From Phoebastria nigripes (Eukaryota; Chordata; Aves; Procellariiformes; Diomedeidae): a DNA stretch of 64,000 nucleotides. The stretch lies in assembly GCA_035582835.1 (NCBI GenBank), contig JAYKAV010002441.1, positions 19,252 to 83,251 on the forward strand, given 5' to 3'. Below are positions 13,901-26,700 of the stretch, one piece after another. The position numbers were made by a program, and so were the translations under genes. How positions within the stretch are numbered: position 1 is the stretch's first letter; every line of letters starts with the position of its first letter. The notes below the pieces were generated by a model that was given only the letters and a program-made list of their open reading frames with translations, ran no database searches and had not been told where the DNA came from.

Positions 13901-14594
13901 GCTTGCTGGTTCTTCTAGCCTCTGTCTTCCCTAGGCATTGGATGATACTCTTGGAGTAGGGAGGATGGGAACGAGGACCTCTCCAAGCAAAACACAGTGT
14001 TTTTATTGGCCTTGGGACTCCAAAAGGGAGGTGNGCACAGACACTAGTGCTGGAGTTACGATCTGGGGCTGTCCTGTAGTGCAGTGATGGCAATTCAGTC
14101 TCTGACTGCTGTCAACATGTTTGGAAGTTAATGGACTGGCTGGGAAACCTCTGATACAAGTTTGCCCTCCTTCGTCTACGTCAGCTGAACTGTTGCCACT
14201 TTGCCTGAAGCCTGTCTTATAAGCAGGTCTCTTGATTTGCCTAGCTGTTTTGTTTTCAGTCTAAGTTGGTTCAGTTTCACCAGGAACTGTTGGTTCAGCA
14301 ATACTTCTAATTCCTCATAAATAGAAACTGGGTTGTGCCATACTAAGGGGAGGTATGGTGGTAATGTGCTTTCTCTTCAACTTGTGGAACAGTAGAACAA
14401 CCTAATGCTCAAAGCCCAAACCTTAGGGGATTGCCCAGGTGTCCTGGAAAAGGGTGGTCGTTGGAGCTGCTGAAATAAATAGCCCTTGTGATATATCAGT
14501 GAAGCTTGTCAGTGGCATCTCTGAGAATACTGTGCTTTACAGTGAATCTGTTCACTTACTAAAAACCTGCTGTTTTTTCCTCTCTCCAATACAG
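1901..14594 (+). other. SNX30 intron 1 (3' part)
   Basis: About 12.7 kb of non-coding sequence with stop codons in all frames. I looked for the GC-rich first exon that should end in an SFGDK-like sequence before a donor and found neither it nor a CpG-rich island. Only short T/G-rich runs (5728-5760, 8935-8954, 13804-13828) and isolated N bases stand out. Confidence 0.8.
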
Positions 14595-14783
14595 GATCTC
14601 AGTCTACCCAATGGCACACCTGTGGACACTTCTAGCCCAGCCTCCTCCTCATCTCTCCTCAACAGACTGCAGCTGGATGATGACTTGGATGGGGAAACTA
14701 GAGACCTCTTTGTTACTGTTGATGATCCCAAAAAACATGTGTGCACAATGGAGACATATATCACATACAGGGTTACAACAAAG
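14595..14783 (+). CDS. SNX30: SNX30 exon 2: leader and start of the PX domain
   Basis: The exon is 189 bp, 63 whole codons, from DLSLPNG to TYRVTTK. The acceptor is a pyrimidine stretch ending in caatacag and the donor is aaag|gtacaa, a weaker than average donor. It carries a serine run (SSPASSSS), the acidic LDDDLDGE stretch and the first PX strands ([13 protein letters not shown]). It begins in phase 0, which matches the human exon 1/exon 2 junction. Confidence 0.96.
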
Positions 14784-17700
14784 GTACAAGGCCACATTCT
14801 CCTTTCCTAGCACTTTTTTCTTTGGGGAGTTTTTTTTAGGGCATGTTCTGGACGTCTATGCCTTGCATTGTATTTCCTTATCTTAAGGACAAGAACTTAG
14901 TGTCTTTCAGTACCTTGTGAATGTGTTGAAGGTGTGATTTCTCTTAGCAGAACTGTTAATACTTCAGTATATGAAACTGTGCAAAACTTTTAACCTGTCA
15001 GCTTAGATTTTTGTCTCTGACTCTTAAACAGAACTGTTTGTAAACTTGCAAGGCCAGTTTCTTTCATTAACTTGAAAGTTTGTTCATATAAAGTAATCTG
15101 ACACCCATTTGGTTTGAGTTACCTCCCCTGAAGGGGAATGTGCCTTGTTGTTGATCCACTGTTAATCATCTCACATTTTGTCTATCCTTTTCTGAAATGC
15201 TTTAAGCTTGTTGCTTTAAGTGTTTACCACTTTATCAGCCACTTACCTAAATCATAATCTTGATCCTCAACTGTAAACTAGCTTCCATGCAGTTGTTGGT
15301 ACGGAAGGCTGTATAGTTGCTGCTAAAACTAAGTAGCCTAAGAATGCTACTGCCTACCAAAAGAAATATGTTAGAGATTTTTTCAGCATGTGTTGTAGTT
15401 CAATCATTAATGCAATCTAATTACACTAATAGGAAAAGTGATCTGAAAAGTCCACTGCACTCACAACTGGAATGTTGATTTCTGTTAGCTAGCTCATTCT
15501 CATTAGCGTCAGCTCCTAGGTGATGTTGACTTCTGTTTTGGGCACTTGTAGTTACCTAAGGCAAAAAGTGTTCACTAACTTCACTAGGAATATACTTGAT
15601 CCACTTGTCCAAAAAATTAACATTCCTCTGGCCTACTTAGATAGCACTATATACTGGAGAGAATACTTTCCTTTGAGATAAGGAAGCCTTTACAGGCCAC
15701 AGATAACTTTTTTCAAAATGTCTACTCCGGAGTTCCACTTTCAGGCTGCACAGGAGAAAATGTGGTTTCTCTAAAATAGCAGCTCCCTCTTACTGCACAC
15801 TTAATGTAGGCCTGTCATTCTTTGTTGCTCTAAGTGTCTTAATCTTGCAAGAAATGCTGTATCTTATCTACTAGAAAATGCTAAGAAATATTGTAGGAAA
15901 CTTTTCTACTTGGAGCAACTTAGCCTTCAGCTGTTACACGATCAGAAGGAATAGGAAGCACAATATGAGACGCAACTTTCCACAGGCAAATGGCTAAAAT
16001 TGGCTAAAGTTGTTTCTCCCTTAAATTAAGACCCGATTATTCTGTCAAGATAAAATATCTCTACGCAGTGGCACCCTAATAATGTTCCTCTGCTTGGAAA
16101 CCTGTGTTCATACAAGGGTTCCCTTCCTTCTTAAAGCAGAACTCTAGAACGTGGGTAAGGTATTTACGGTATTTAGATCAGATGTGTTACCCAACAGTGT
16201 CTTTTTTTAAATTAAAGACGTCATCCTGTACTTCTGATTTTGCACATCTACCTACCTGTCTGTTAATACTTGTTTTATTTGGGCTCTCACTCTAGCACAT
16301 AGATCTGCTATATCATAGCATTACAATACTATTGTGAAACAGTGCATAGTTTATTCTTACCAATCACCATGAAAGCCTCACCTCTTCGGGTTTATTATTC
16401 TTGTAAACTTCTGGCTACCCTCTAGGGTCAGCACCTCTAGCACTATCTACCATTGTTTGAAAAAAAAGACTGTTTGGAAGACTAACAGTATTAATGGTCT
16501 GACTCATTCTTGCCATACAAACAAGGCCTCTGATGCCAAGCTAATTGCCCAATCAGCCATTGTAGCTGAAAGCAGTAATTAAACATGGCAAAAAAGCTGC
16601 ACAGGAATAATCCCTAGACAGTGATGAGGATGAGTGTTGATGCTTGCACCTCCAGGTCAAAGTTCTATAGCAGACCTTGCTCCTGTCACCAGTGTAAGGC
16701 CGTACCTTCTCACCACCTCCCTTGCAGCCTTGCATAAGAGGGGTTTGAGACCTGTAAAGGGCTGAAAGGGTCTCTGTGGTGGCTTTGGATGAGAAGGCAG
16801 GGATGGCTGCTTTTTTTCTTTCTCCACTGAAGAATGCTACTGGAACCTCAAAGGTTTGGATAAAGATAGGTCCTAGAATGAGTTATGCTGAAGACTTCCT
16901 TGCTGTGAAAAGCAGCATCACTAGGTGGAAGAGGGGAATGTAGTTGCCAGTGCTGTAATGTGCACTTGTGCCTGTGACTGGACACCACTGCAGTGAAGAG
17001 TGTAACCTGACCACAGTCTTGTTTTTGTGTTGTGTGGTTTTTTTCTTTCTTTAGAAAGGTCCCTCATCATAACAGCAAAAAAGAGAAGGCTTGCAGTATG
17101 CCCCAGACTTCTCATCTACTGATAACCTTTGTCAGCAGGTGGTGGTAGCTGAGGAAGGGTCCAACACATTTGGTCCGAAACAATTGCTTGCAGGGAAGCT
17201 GAGAAGAAAGCTGAGAGTTTACTTGGTCCTGCTTGTGCCCCTGCTTTCACAACTTCCTAGTAAGAGCCAGGTAGCATTCCCCAGCCTGTCTTCTGGATGA
17301 ACACATTTAAAGAACGTAATGGGAGTCCCCAAAATATTGGGGACAGTGATTCAAACCTGGCTCTCTTGACTCTTTCATACCCTGTTTTCTTCTTGCTAAC
17401 AGCAATTTTCTTATACGGGGAGGCTAGTGAAACCAAAAAAGTGGGTGAAACTTGTGCTGGAACTTAATTGGTCTTGGCTGTGATGACTGAAGTGTCTCGA
17501 GTGTTCTTGATGATACACCTTTGTGCTCTTCAGATAGGCTGATGTACACTCTAGAGGGATTTTATCAAGCAGATCTTTCTGAGGAGGGAGGGGGAAAATA
17601 AAGCTTACCCTTATGGTATGTAGTCATCTCTCCTGAGGGAAACATAAGTAAGTGTGCTTCTAACTTCACTTTTGTTGGACTTTCTAGGATGGCAAGGCCG

Positions 17701-20700
17701 CCTTCTGTGCCTTTTCCCATGGAGGTCTGAACAGCTGTGTGCCATTCCTCAGAGTCATGCAGGTGCTCTGCAGGCTTGAAGGGAGAGGCTTTCAAACCAG
17801 TCAATACTGAAGTGGANGTCTTGTTTTCTTTTTCCTGTCCTTCTCCTCCTGCCTGCGGTGCATGCATTGGGTAGATTACCTGAGCACATGAAACAGCTTG
17901 ATCCCTAGGGAGGAGCAGGTGTAAGTGCTATGATCTCGTTTTCAAACAGGCTAAACTATTTGAGGCAAATGAAAGTATGAACTGCTAAGAACACCAACCT
18001 TGCTCCCTTCCCCCCTCTGCCATACTCCTCTTTTTCTAGTTGAAGATTTTGCCCCAAACTTAAATAGTAACAGGGAGGGGAATCCACAATCAGGTGTAGC
18101 AAGTAAGAGACTAGAACTAGGGTACAAAAATACTTTCACATAGTCATCACAGGCTAGCTTTAGGTTTGGCTGCTAACTCCTTTCAAGAAAGACAAGAATC
18201 TTACACAAGACCAAGACTTGGTGATTGCATCAATATTGCCTCAAGTCAAAACTATGCCGACAACAGAGGTAAAAGTCTCTGTAACCCTACCTGCTTTCCA
18301 GCAAGTAAAACTGAGCCCAGAATACTGCAGTGCTGACTTAGTGGAACTGTGCTGGAGTCTTCAATAAATCCCTGGAAATGTCTTGCCCATTATTTTTGGG
18401 AGGTTGAGATCTGCCACATAAGTTTCTCAGCTTCCTTCGGGAGAGACACGTGTCCTTGCAAGATGAGATTTATGGATTCTACTAAGAAAGCAGGAGGAAT
18501 TCAACTGTGTCAAAAACACAGACACTTCACTTGCCATCCCTGGACAGTGGCAAGACCCTCTTCCCTTTTGTGTGTAGTCTGGAAAAAATAACTCGTGCTA
18601 AGCTAATGAACAGTTTGATCTGAGATCCAAATTCTTTCAGCATTAGTGAGGTGTTGTTAAAATCTTGAAGGGCCCTTATGTTCTGTCCAAATAGTCTTTG
18701 AAAAGCTTATTTGCTGTCTAGATTTGACAGCCCGTACAGCAAACACTGAAATGCTGATGACTATGATGTATTTTCATCTGCCTCTCTCTGAGGGACAAAA
18801 CCTGGTATATGGAAAACTTTGCAAATCTGCTTGTGATGTAAAGGCAGCAGGAGCAGTTTGCTAGAGATGAACGATAACTAATGTAAAGTTTGTGCACTAG
18901 GACTTATCCTGCTTTCCTACTTCTAGACTAAGTAGTACCTATACAGTTTTCCTTAACTGTTAGCAGAATACTGGTTAATAAGGTTCTCAGCACTAACAGA
19001 TGGAAGACTTTATGTTCATCCTCATGGTACAGGATAAGACACTGTAGTGTGTATACATCCTGATGACTTTCATTCACTCACTGTCTGATCTCTTTTAAGA
19101 GGCCTTTGCCCAGTGACAGCCAGTTCACAAAAGCTCTCCCTACGATTAAATCATTACTTTTTTTTTTTTTTTATTTCAGGCTGTCTCTTGCAATGCTGAG
19201 GTATAGCTGCCCTATTAACAGAACAAAGCAGTCAGCATCACTGGCTGATGAGGGCTGTCTACATGTGCGTGAATTATCTTGTTCTAGCGTAACGCTGTTC
19301 CGTCTCTTACTCAAAACGAGTGAAAAAGGTTCATGTCAAGTCTCAGAAGTTTCATTTATAGTGTGTGGCACTCTAACAACGTTAAATAAACTGGTGTTAC
19401 TCTGAGGTATAGCTGAGTAAAGCACAAATCTGCAGTGGATATCTAGGTCTTGGTAGTCTCTCATCTGCAAACACTACTGCTCCATTGGTGAGCATACATG
19501 ATGTTAGTCCATGGACTAACATGTATATCTATTAACATAGCTAGCAGGTCAAAGGAGGGAGGAGATGAGCTTGATTTCTTCTTTTCTGTGTCTCTATGCC
19601 TTCCTTTTCTAGAAACCAAACCATTTCATAGGTAATATCACATTAGCACGCTGTTTATAATATACTAGAGCTACTGTTCCGTTGATAGTGTGTTAAGGCT
19701 GCTGGCTTCCCCCTAGAAAGAGATTTCTGGCATAAACTTGTACAGGATCCCCGGTGGGGTTCGGTGGGAGTAACATGCAGTAACTGAAGAGTTGGAGCCA
19801 TCCAGAGAGAAAGTGAAGAGGTAGATTGCATTTAAAGGCTGCTACTTGGCTCTCTCCAAATACGTGGCAGTTGCTCTCAGTCTCGAAGTAAATACAAAAT
19901 CTCTGCTGGAATTTAGCAGGCGGTTGTAGTGGCTAGGAGTAGCAAAGCAACCTAGTGCTGGATTCAGTGCCAGTTCAAAGCTAGGATAGCTGGTGCATTC
20001 ACCAGAATGCAGTGGTTTTGATGTCTAGCTGTAGACATGTAGTGTGCCGGCGCTGCAGCATCGCCTTCATTGCAAGATGGTCTTGATGCTGCAAGTAACT
20101 AAGTATAGCTCTCCAGGCTTCTGTGAGCTGTGCTTCTCAGTGGGACATAATGGTTAAGGGCCATTTACCTTCCAATCAGGGCTATCACAATACCAGGCTC
20201 TTTAGCAGAGACTCCTAGTTGGCACACAGTTTCATTAGTGCTTTTAGGCAGTTGCAATACGTGCTGTGCAAGCAGTCACGCAGTCAGCTTTCCAGGCTAT
20301 GGACTGTTCGAGGACTGGATAAAACATTTGCCTGCAGTTTCTCTGCATACTTACCTTCTATCTCAAACTNGTAATGGCAAGTTTAACTCCTCGCCTTAAA
20401 GAATGAAAACTTTAAAGATTTAACTTAATGTACTGATATCTCTAATCAGGCATACATGAACTTAATGTAAACAAACTCGTTTCTTCCTCTCAGAAATCAA
20501 CAAAANCAGTCCTTTGGCAAACCTAGCAATGGCTTATGTTCTAATCTTTTAGCCTTGAAGGAGTGTAATAAGCCTGTCACTTCTCGAATACAGGGCAGTG
20601 GTGAAACATTTTTTTCACCCACAGTTAATGCACCTCGTAGAATAAACAAGTCATTAAATATCTTTGCTTTTACTTCTTGATGGTTAAAATAGTCTCGTCC

Positions 20701-23700
20701 TTGGAATGAAGATTTCATACAGTCTTCCCCACAAACTTGTAACTGCCAAAAGATTAACATGGTGCACAGTACTCTCCTCTCCACACATTTCTCCCATAAG
20801 TTTATCTGAGCAGAACATGTAATGAAGTACGAGTAGATCTTAGGAACACATCAGCTGCAAGTAATAATTTTTCTTAATTGCTGGCTTTCCTACTGCTTGA
20901 AAGGCCAGAGGATCTTTCTCTCATGCTGGCTGCGAACACGAGTTTGGGGATGGAGTCCCTGTGCAAGGCTTGTCTGGCCTCACCCTTGCCAGTGATGGCT
21001 GTACTGCATTTGCTGCTAAGCTCCGAAGTGAGATGTTTTGGTGCACACTAAGTGTATCCTGTTCTTCTTTTCCAGACCACACGAGCAGAGTTTGATTTGC
21101 CAGAGTATTCTGTCCGCCGGCGGTACCAAGACTTCGACTGGTTGAGAAACAAGCTGGAAGAGTCTCAGCCAACGCATCTCATTCCCGTAGGTAGTAAGCA
21201 AGAATCTGCTATTAAGGACAGTTCTGTATCTGTCTTTCAAGGGTGATATTTTGGTGATAAGTCTCTTTAGATTTAAATACAGTACTTAGTTCTCTTCTAG
21301 TATTTAGATTTAAATATGGTACTTCATTCTCTTCTAGTGGAGTGGGAAGAGCTTCCCATTCTCGACTGATTATGAAGCTTAGACTTTTCTTGGGTGGCAC
21401 ATCTGAGAGGTGGGCTTTGGCAGCCTCCTGTAGGGCCGTATGTGCAGTGACTACATTTATTGTGGCCTAAATGGAATACACTTCATCGGTTTGCTCAATT
21501 ATTACATCTAGATGATTTATGAAAAGCCACACAGGTACTTCAAGTCCTAGTCTCAGTCAGTTTTCAAGATGGCCTTTTGAGCTGGTTTTAAAACGAGTAT
21601 TTAAAACTATTTGCGCTAACATTTAATAACACAACCTTAGGCTTGGTTGCTATTGGATGCCTTCAGTAGGCAGAAGTTTAGCTAATGAGATTAGCTGAAC
21701 TACTGCACCCCTTCTTGTCACTGAGGCTGGCAGTCTGACCACCTTATGTGATATGAAGAGGTTGATACTGATCTTCAGCGATCTGTTTTTCATGCTGTAG
21801 AAGATATGAAAAGGTAGGAAGCCTGTGAGATCACCATCAGCTCTTCTGAACAAAGAAATTAAAAAAGGCCTGTAGGAGGTGAATTGTTGGGAAATAGCAA
21901 CACTGCTAGCATACCTTGGCTTGCCCATCTGGGATGGGGGTGAAGTTTCTCTGCTCTCCCTCCCTCAGCGAGGACTAGGCTATGTGAGAAGTGTTCAGTT
22001 AGGCTGTTCCAGGGTAAAGAGCTATTTGAGTCCTTAATTGCTCTGGGACTTGCCTCTAAGTGAAATAATAGCTCAGTCTTTCAAAGATAAGAAATACTTC
22101 ACAAAATCATGTGACAACTGCTAACTGGCAGCAAATATGTTTACTGAGGGGTAGGGAGAAGAGAAGAAAGAATGAACTTGCTGGGATTAGTGTGTTAGCT
22201 GCCCAGACCCTCTTTTCTCCCTCCCTGTTCTCTGAACAGCTGGAACTATCGAGGTTAAGCTTCTATGGATTCTTGAGTGTACTAACAGGCTGCCAGTCCT
22301 GCCTGAAGGCTGCAAGGCAATAAATAATAGTCTAGTAGCAGAAGGTGAGTCACAGCCAGGGAATCAAGCTGCTTTGCTGTGACCTGGAATTCGTTGCACA
22401 CAGAACGGCAAATTTGGCTCAAGCGGCTCTAATACTGCACATGAAACTGGCTGCAGAACAAGGCAATCTCTTAAGTGCCTCGCTTCTGGAAAATGTGGAA
22501 GCATAAGGTGCACTGCCCTCTTTTATCTGTCTATGCATAAGTTAGCAGTTACGGAATTTCCTATTAATCTCCTCCATGCAGTGGTATGGCAGGGAAATTG
22601 CTGAATGCTTTATGTATTTATTGCCTAGAAGTAGATGGGGAATAGAAGCTAAAGGCAGTTTCAGGTGCACTGTGACTGAAGTGTATTCTGAAAGGATGTT
22701 TCAAGCCAATCTAAGAGTATCTGTATTTGTAACTGGAGATACTGCAATCCCTGGAGGCCTTCTGTCTAACAAAATACCGAAAGGGGGTTGTCTTCCTAAT
22801 CTCAGTATAGTGACTCTGCCTAAAATCTTCCTGTAACAAATGATGTGTCTTCTCAGTGCAGTGAGTCATGATAGCGTACACTTTGGAGCCCAAACTAAAC
22901 TGAATATGGGTTCCTTTTCATCTCTTTGGTTACTTTTTTTAAAATGATCTGAGACCTATTCTAATCCGTTCTTTCAAACAACAGTAAAAATGCTCTCAGA
23001 TCTCTCTAGACTAGAAAGATAAGCCTAATATGGCCAAGGATCTTGTCTTTGGATGGTGATGTTTGGAAACTTGAAGCCATTTCTGACTGCAGTGAACTCT
23101 GCTCACATGTCACAGCAGGGAAAAGTAGACTATTAAGCTGGAAGGCTGTAAGGTAGGTAAGTAACACACAGTTAAAGCAGGATATCAGTTGCTAGCTGTG
23201 TGTACTGACTACTTGGGATGGACCTCCAAAGACCTAAAATGTAAAGGACTATACTGCTATAGCTAAAACCAGGTTAAATGGCAGAAGTCTCTGTAATAGA
23301 GGTGCACCCTTCTGTGGGTCTCAAATGCTCAAACTTAAGTGATTATTCATGACTTAATGAATAATGAGCACATGACTTAAGTGCCAGTTTGCATGTGTGT
23401 GGCTGAACCCTAGTTCTTTAAACGAGTCTTCCAGCTTGTCCTTTTCCTCCTGCATATGGTGCTGAGGTAGTGACTTCCTAGAGTCCCAGCTAAAGTTTAC
23501 AAAGCAAGGGATGAGAGTTTCTTCCTCCCTGAAGACTACTCCACTAAGCATTATTCTTCTTCTGAAGTCTAATCAGAGTGTACCTTACACTGGTTTAACG
23601 AGAATGATCTGAATGCTAAGCATAATAAGATAAGTCTTAAATGATAAGAACTAAATATAGGGTCAAAATGCAGCTGTGTTGCAGCTAAGTCATGCTGGCT

Positions 23701-26700
23701 GGGTATTTTTAGGAGGTCCAATCTTCATGTACATCCCACATCAGCTAGGGTATGGTGGGAAAGGCATATGCATACACAATTTTTTTTCTTTGAATTACTT
23801 TTGTCACAGATTTCAGGTGACAATGACTCTTTGCAGAGGGAAATCCTGATTCCTGAATTGGGTGAAAATGGCTGTCATTGCTAGCCTAAGAGTAAGCAGA
23901 TTATCTGTCTGGGTGGACTGTTTCACAAGAATAAAATGCAAAGCACAATTTTAAAACTGATATTAATCTTAGAGTCCATGCTGTCCAGAGGGAACAAAAT
24001 CAAATCTAGTGGTAGAGCTGAGACTAACCATGCTGAAGCTTAAAGAGTTATCTTCCATCCGAAGCGGTACTTTGCAGTCTGGAGTCTAAGTGTAACAGAA
24101 GGGACTGCAGAACTAGCAAGTCTGGAGGCAGACTTGGGCTTACATGTTAAGCTGAACTGCAGAGGTGAACTGGTAGAGTCGAAATAGGAGTAAGACGAAA
24201 GACTAGATTTGTTGGCAGACCTTTGTCACTTACACAAATGTGCTCAGGAATGTTGGCTATGATAGATGACCGAGTGTGCAAGTGCTTCAGAAAGGCTCCA
24301 GCCTGGACTACTTGACCATTTGCTGTGTCAAGCCTGCTCGTCTACCTTTGCTCAGTGTGGTGCTATCACTAAGACTATCAGCCCTCCACAGAAGGGCCCT
24401 GTCCAGGAGCTCTAAGTAGTTCAGAATGGGGGGGGAAAGAGTAAGTAGAACTATTAAATTTTCTGAGTTTCCTTGGACTGAGCAGCCTTGCTTCAACATN
24501 GGGGTGTGCGTGTGTGCGCATTGCTGTAGTGAAAAGTGCGCAGCTCCGCTGGCATCTCCTTTAGAGCTGGAGCTTGAACATGGATAGCAGTAGGGGGGAA
24601 CACCCTACGCTATGCTGGAAGTACTTAATGTGGATACTGTCTGGGCTTCACCGGTGTGGCTCTCAGCTGAAGCCAATCATTTGAATTGTTGCATTAGGCC
24701 AGACCAGCTAAAGGATAATTCAGAGCAGGGCTTGAATTCCATCTGATGTATGGTTCCCGTTAGACTGGAGTTTGATTGCTTTGTATGTTTCCAAATAGCA
24801 GAAGCAAGTTTTTGGTCTTTTGAATCTTGTGCATTTTGCTTGTCTCTGACAGCCTCTTCCTGAGAAATTTGTGGTGAAGGGTGTTGTCGATCGCTTTTCT
24901 GAAGAGTTCGTGGAGACAAGGAGGAAAGCATTAGACAAATTCTTGAAGAGAATAACTGATCACCCCGTGCTTTCTTTTAATGAGCACTTCAACGTGTTTC
25001 TCACAGCCAAGGTAAGCCGGTAACTTCAAAACACAGTCATTGGCAGGGACAACAGAACAGGCACCTTTGCAGTCTCTTGTGAAATGAAGGTTAAAAGGCA
25101 TTAGTAAAACTACATGCGCAGGTCGGAACTTTCCCTAAAATACCAGAGAGTTGTTGGGGACCCTGTGTGTGACAACCATGTGGGTTCCCTTTGCTTGAAG
25201 GGAAGGGTGGTCTGCAGATTTACAAATTCAGTTCTCCATACCTGCTTGTTTTGTATCCCTGTGTCTAGAACATACTCCTCTGATGCAAGAGAATTTAGAA
25301 AATTGTAGACTCTGTAAAATCCTCTTTTGGGGAGGAGGGAAGTGGGGNAGGAGGAGAGATCTCTCTTGCACAAAAGCTTGCAAATTTCTTGGCTTTTTTC
25401 TTGTGTGTGCCTTCTATACTGCTTGCACTTGTTGCCTTCAAAACTAAGTGTGAAGACCTCATTCTTGTTTGTTCTTGGTCAACAACTTCACGCTCATCTT
25501 CTGCGTGACTCATCCAGCAACAGTGCAATTTTCTTTGGCTGTCTTTTGACCTGCATTTGAAATAAGACTAGGAGGACCTACAGTCATGCTTGGGTTTGAC
25601 CTGATAAGTGAGGAGAGCTGGAAAAGCACATCTTTCCAATGTCACATTATGCTAGCTCACTCAAATGTGACACTTAATTTGAGCTCACTTCAGGCTCGTG
25701 GTCTGCTTGCTGGTAATGTGAGACTCAATCTCCAGTTCCCTTTTATTTCCACTCCATGGTGAACTTAATCGCTGAAACAAGCCAGAAATGCAGAATTTGT
25801 TTAGCACCTTGATAGTTAAGTGTCAGATAGCTTTGTTCTGCTTTTCAGCTATCAGAGCATGATGCAGCTTTCTTAGCTGCTTCGTCATCTTTTCTCACCC
25901 CTGTAAAATGAATGGTAAGGGCTTTATCCTCAGCTCCAGGCAGGGCTTGCCTTGAGAATACAGAGCATCCAGGGAGGCTGAGGGAAAAGGACACGTGTTC
26001 TTCTGGCTGTCTCTAGTGTTGCAACTTGCTGTATTGCAGCAGTTCAGTGTGCTAGGACTTCAGAATTTAGTTACTGCAGAAAGTAATGAGACCACCTCTT
26101 GAAAAAGGGAAACCAACCTTTCTTCAAGTTCCCTGTTTGGACAGTAACACACAAGAATGCTTGAGAGAGTGAGTGAATAGTTTTGAGTTAAAGGGTCTTT
26201 TTCTGATGCCTGCTTGCAGGTAGTGCTTAGGACAGGTGGAAGGCAAGAGTCAAGGAACCACCACATTTAAATGCGAACATAATTCAAAATTACAGTAGCT
26301 GCTAAGATGTCAGGTTCTCTTAATCAGACTTACGTTTGACTTAAGTACTTGGAAGGAATACATGTTTTGAAGATGGCTGTTGTATTTTTTTTAAAGAACA
26401 CTTAAGCTTTTAGTCTAGTCTGTAATACCATGTCTTGATTCTTGACCTCTACAGGTCTACTTGGTTTGAAAACATCTCTTCTTCAGGCTGCATAGGATAA
26501 CCTGGTTATAGCTCTTAAGCCTGTTTTGAGATGTTGAATAGTGACCCCTGCTGGAAGGAGTAAAATGCAAAATGGATGGCTTTTTGGCTGACTAAAACCA
26601 TTTTTTCCTGATGTGTTGTCAAGGTGAAATCCCCTGAAGATTGTAGGTAAACAACCTTGTTAACATAGGTTGTCTGAATGTTGATTTATGCCAATGTGTA

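Larger units (their letters stand above)
21187..24852 (+). other. SNX30 intron 3
   Basis: A 3.7-kb intron. It contains a tandem duplication just after exon 3 (21268-21339) and a 9-bp inverted repeat with a 6-bp loop at 23342-23365. Nothing else is recognisable. Confidence 0.85.

Noticed and set aside
19159..19180. Strong pyrimidine tract plus cag in intron 2 as a hidden exon acceptor
   Set aside because: No convincing donor follows at exon-like distance and the downstream frame matches nothing in SNX30.
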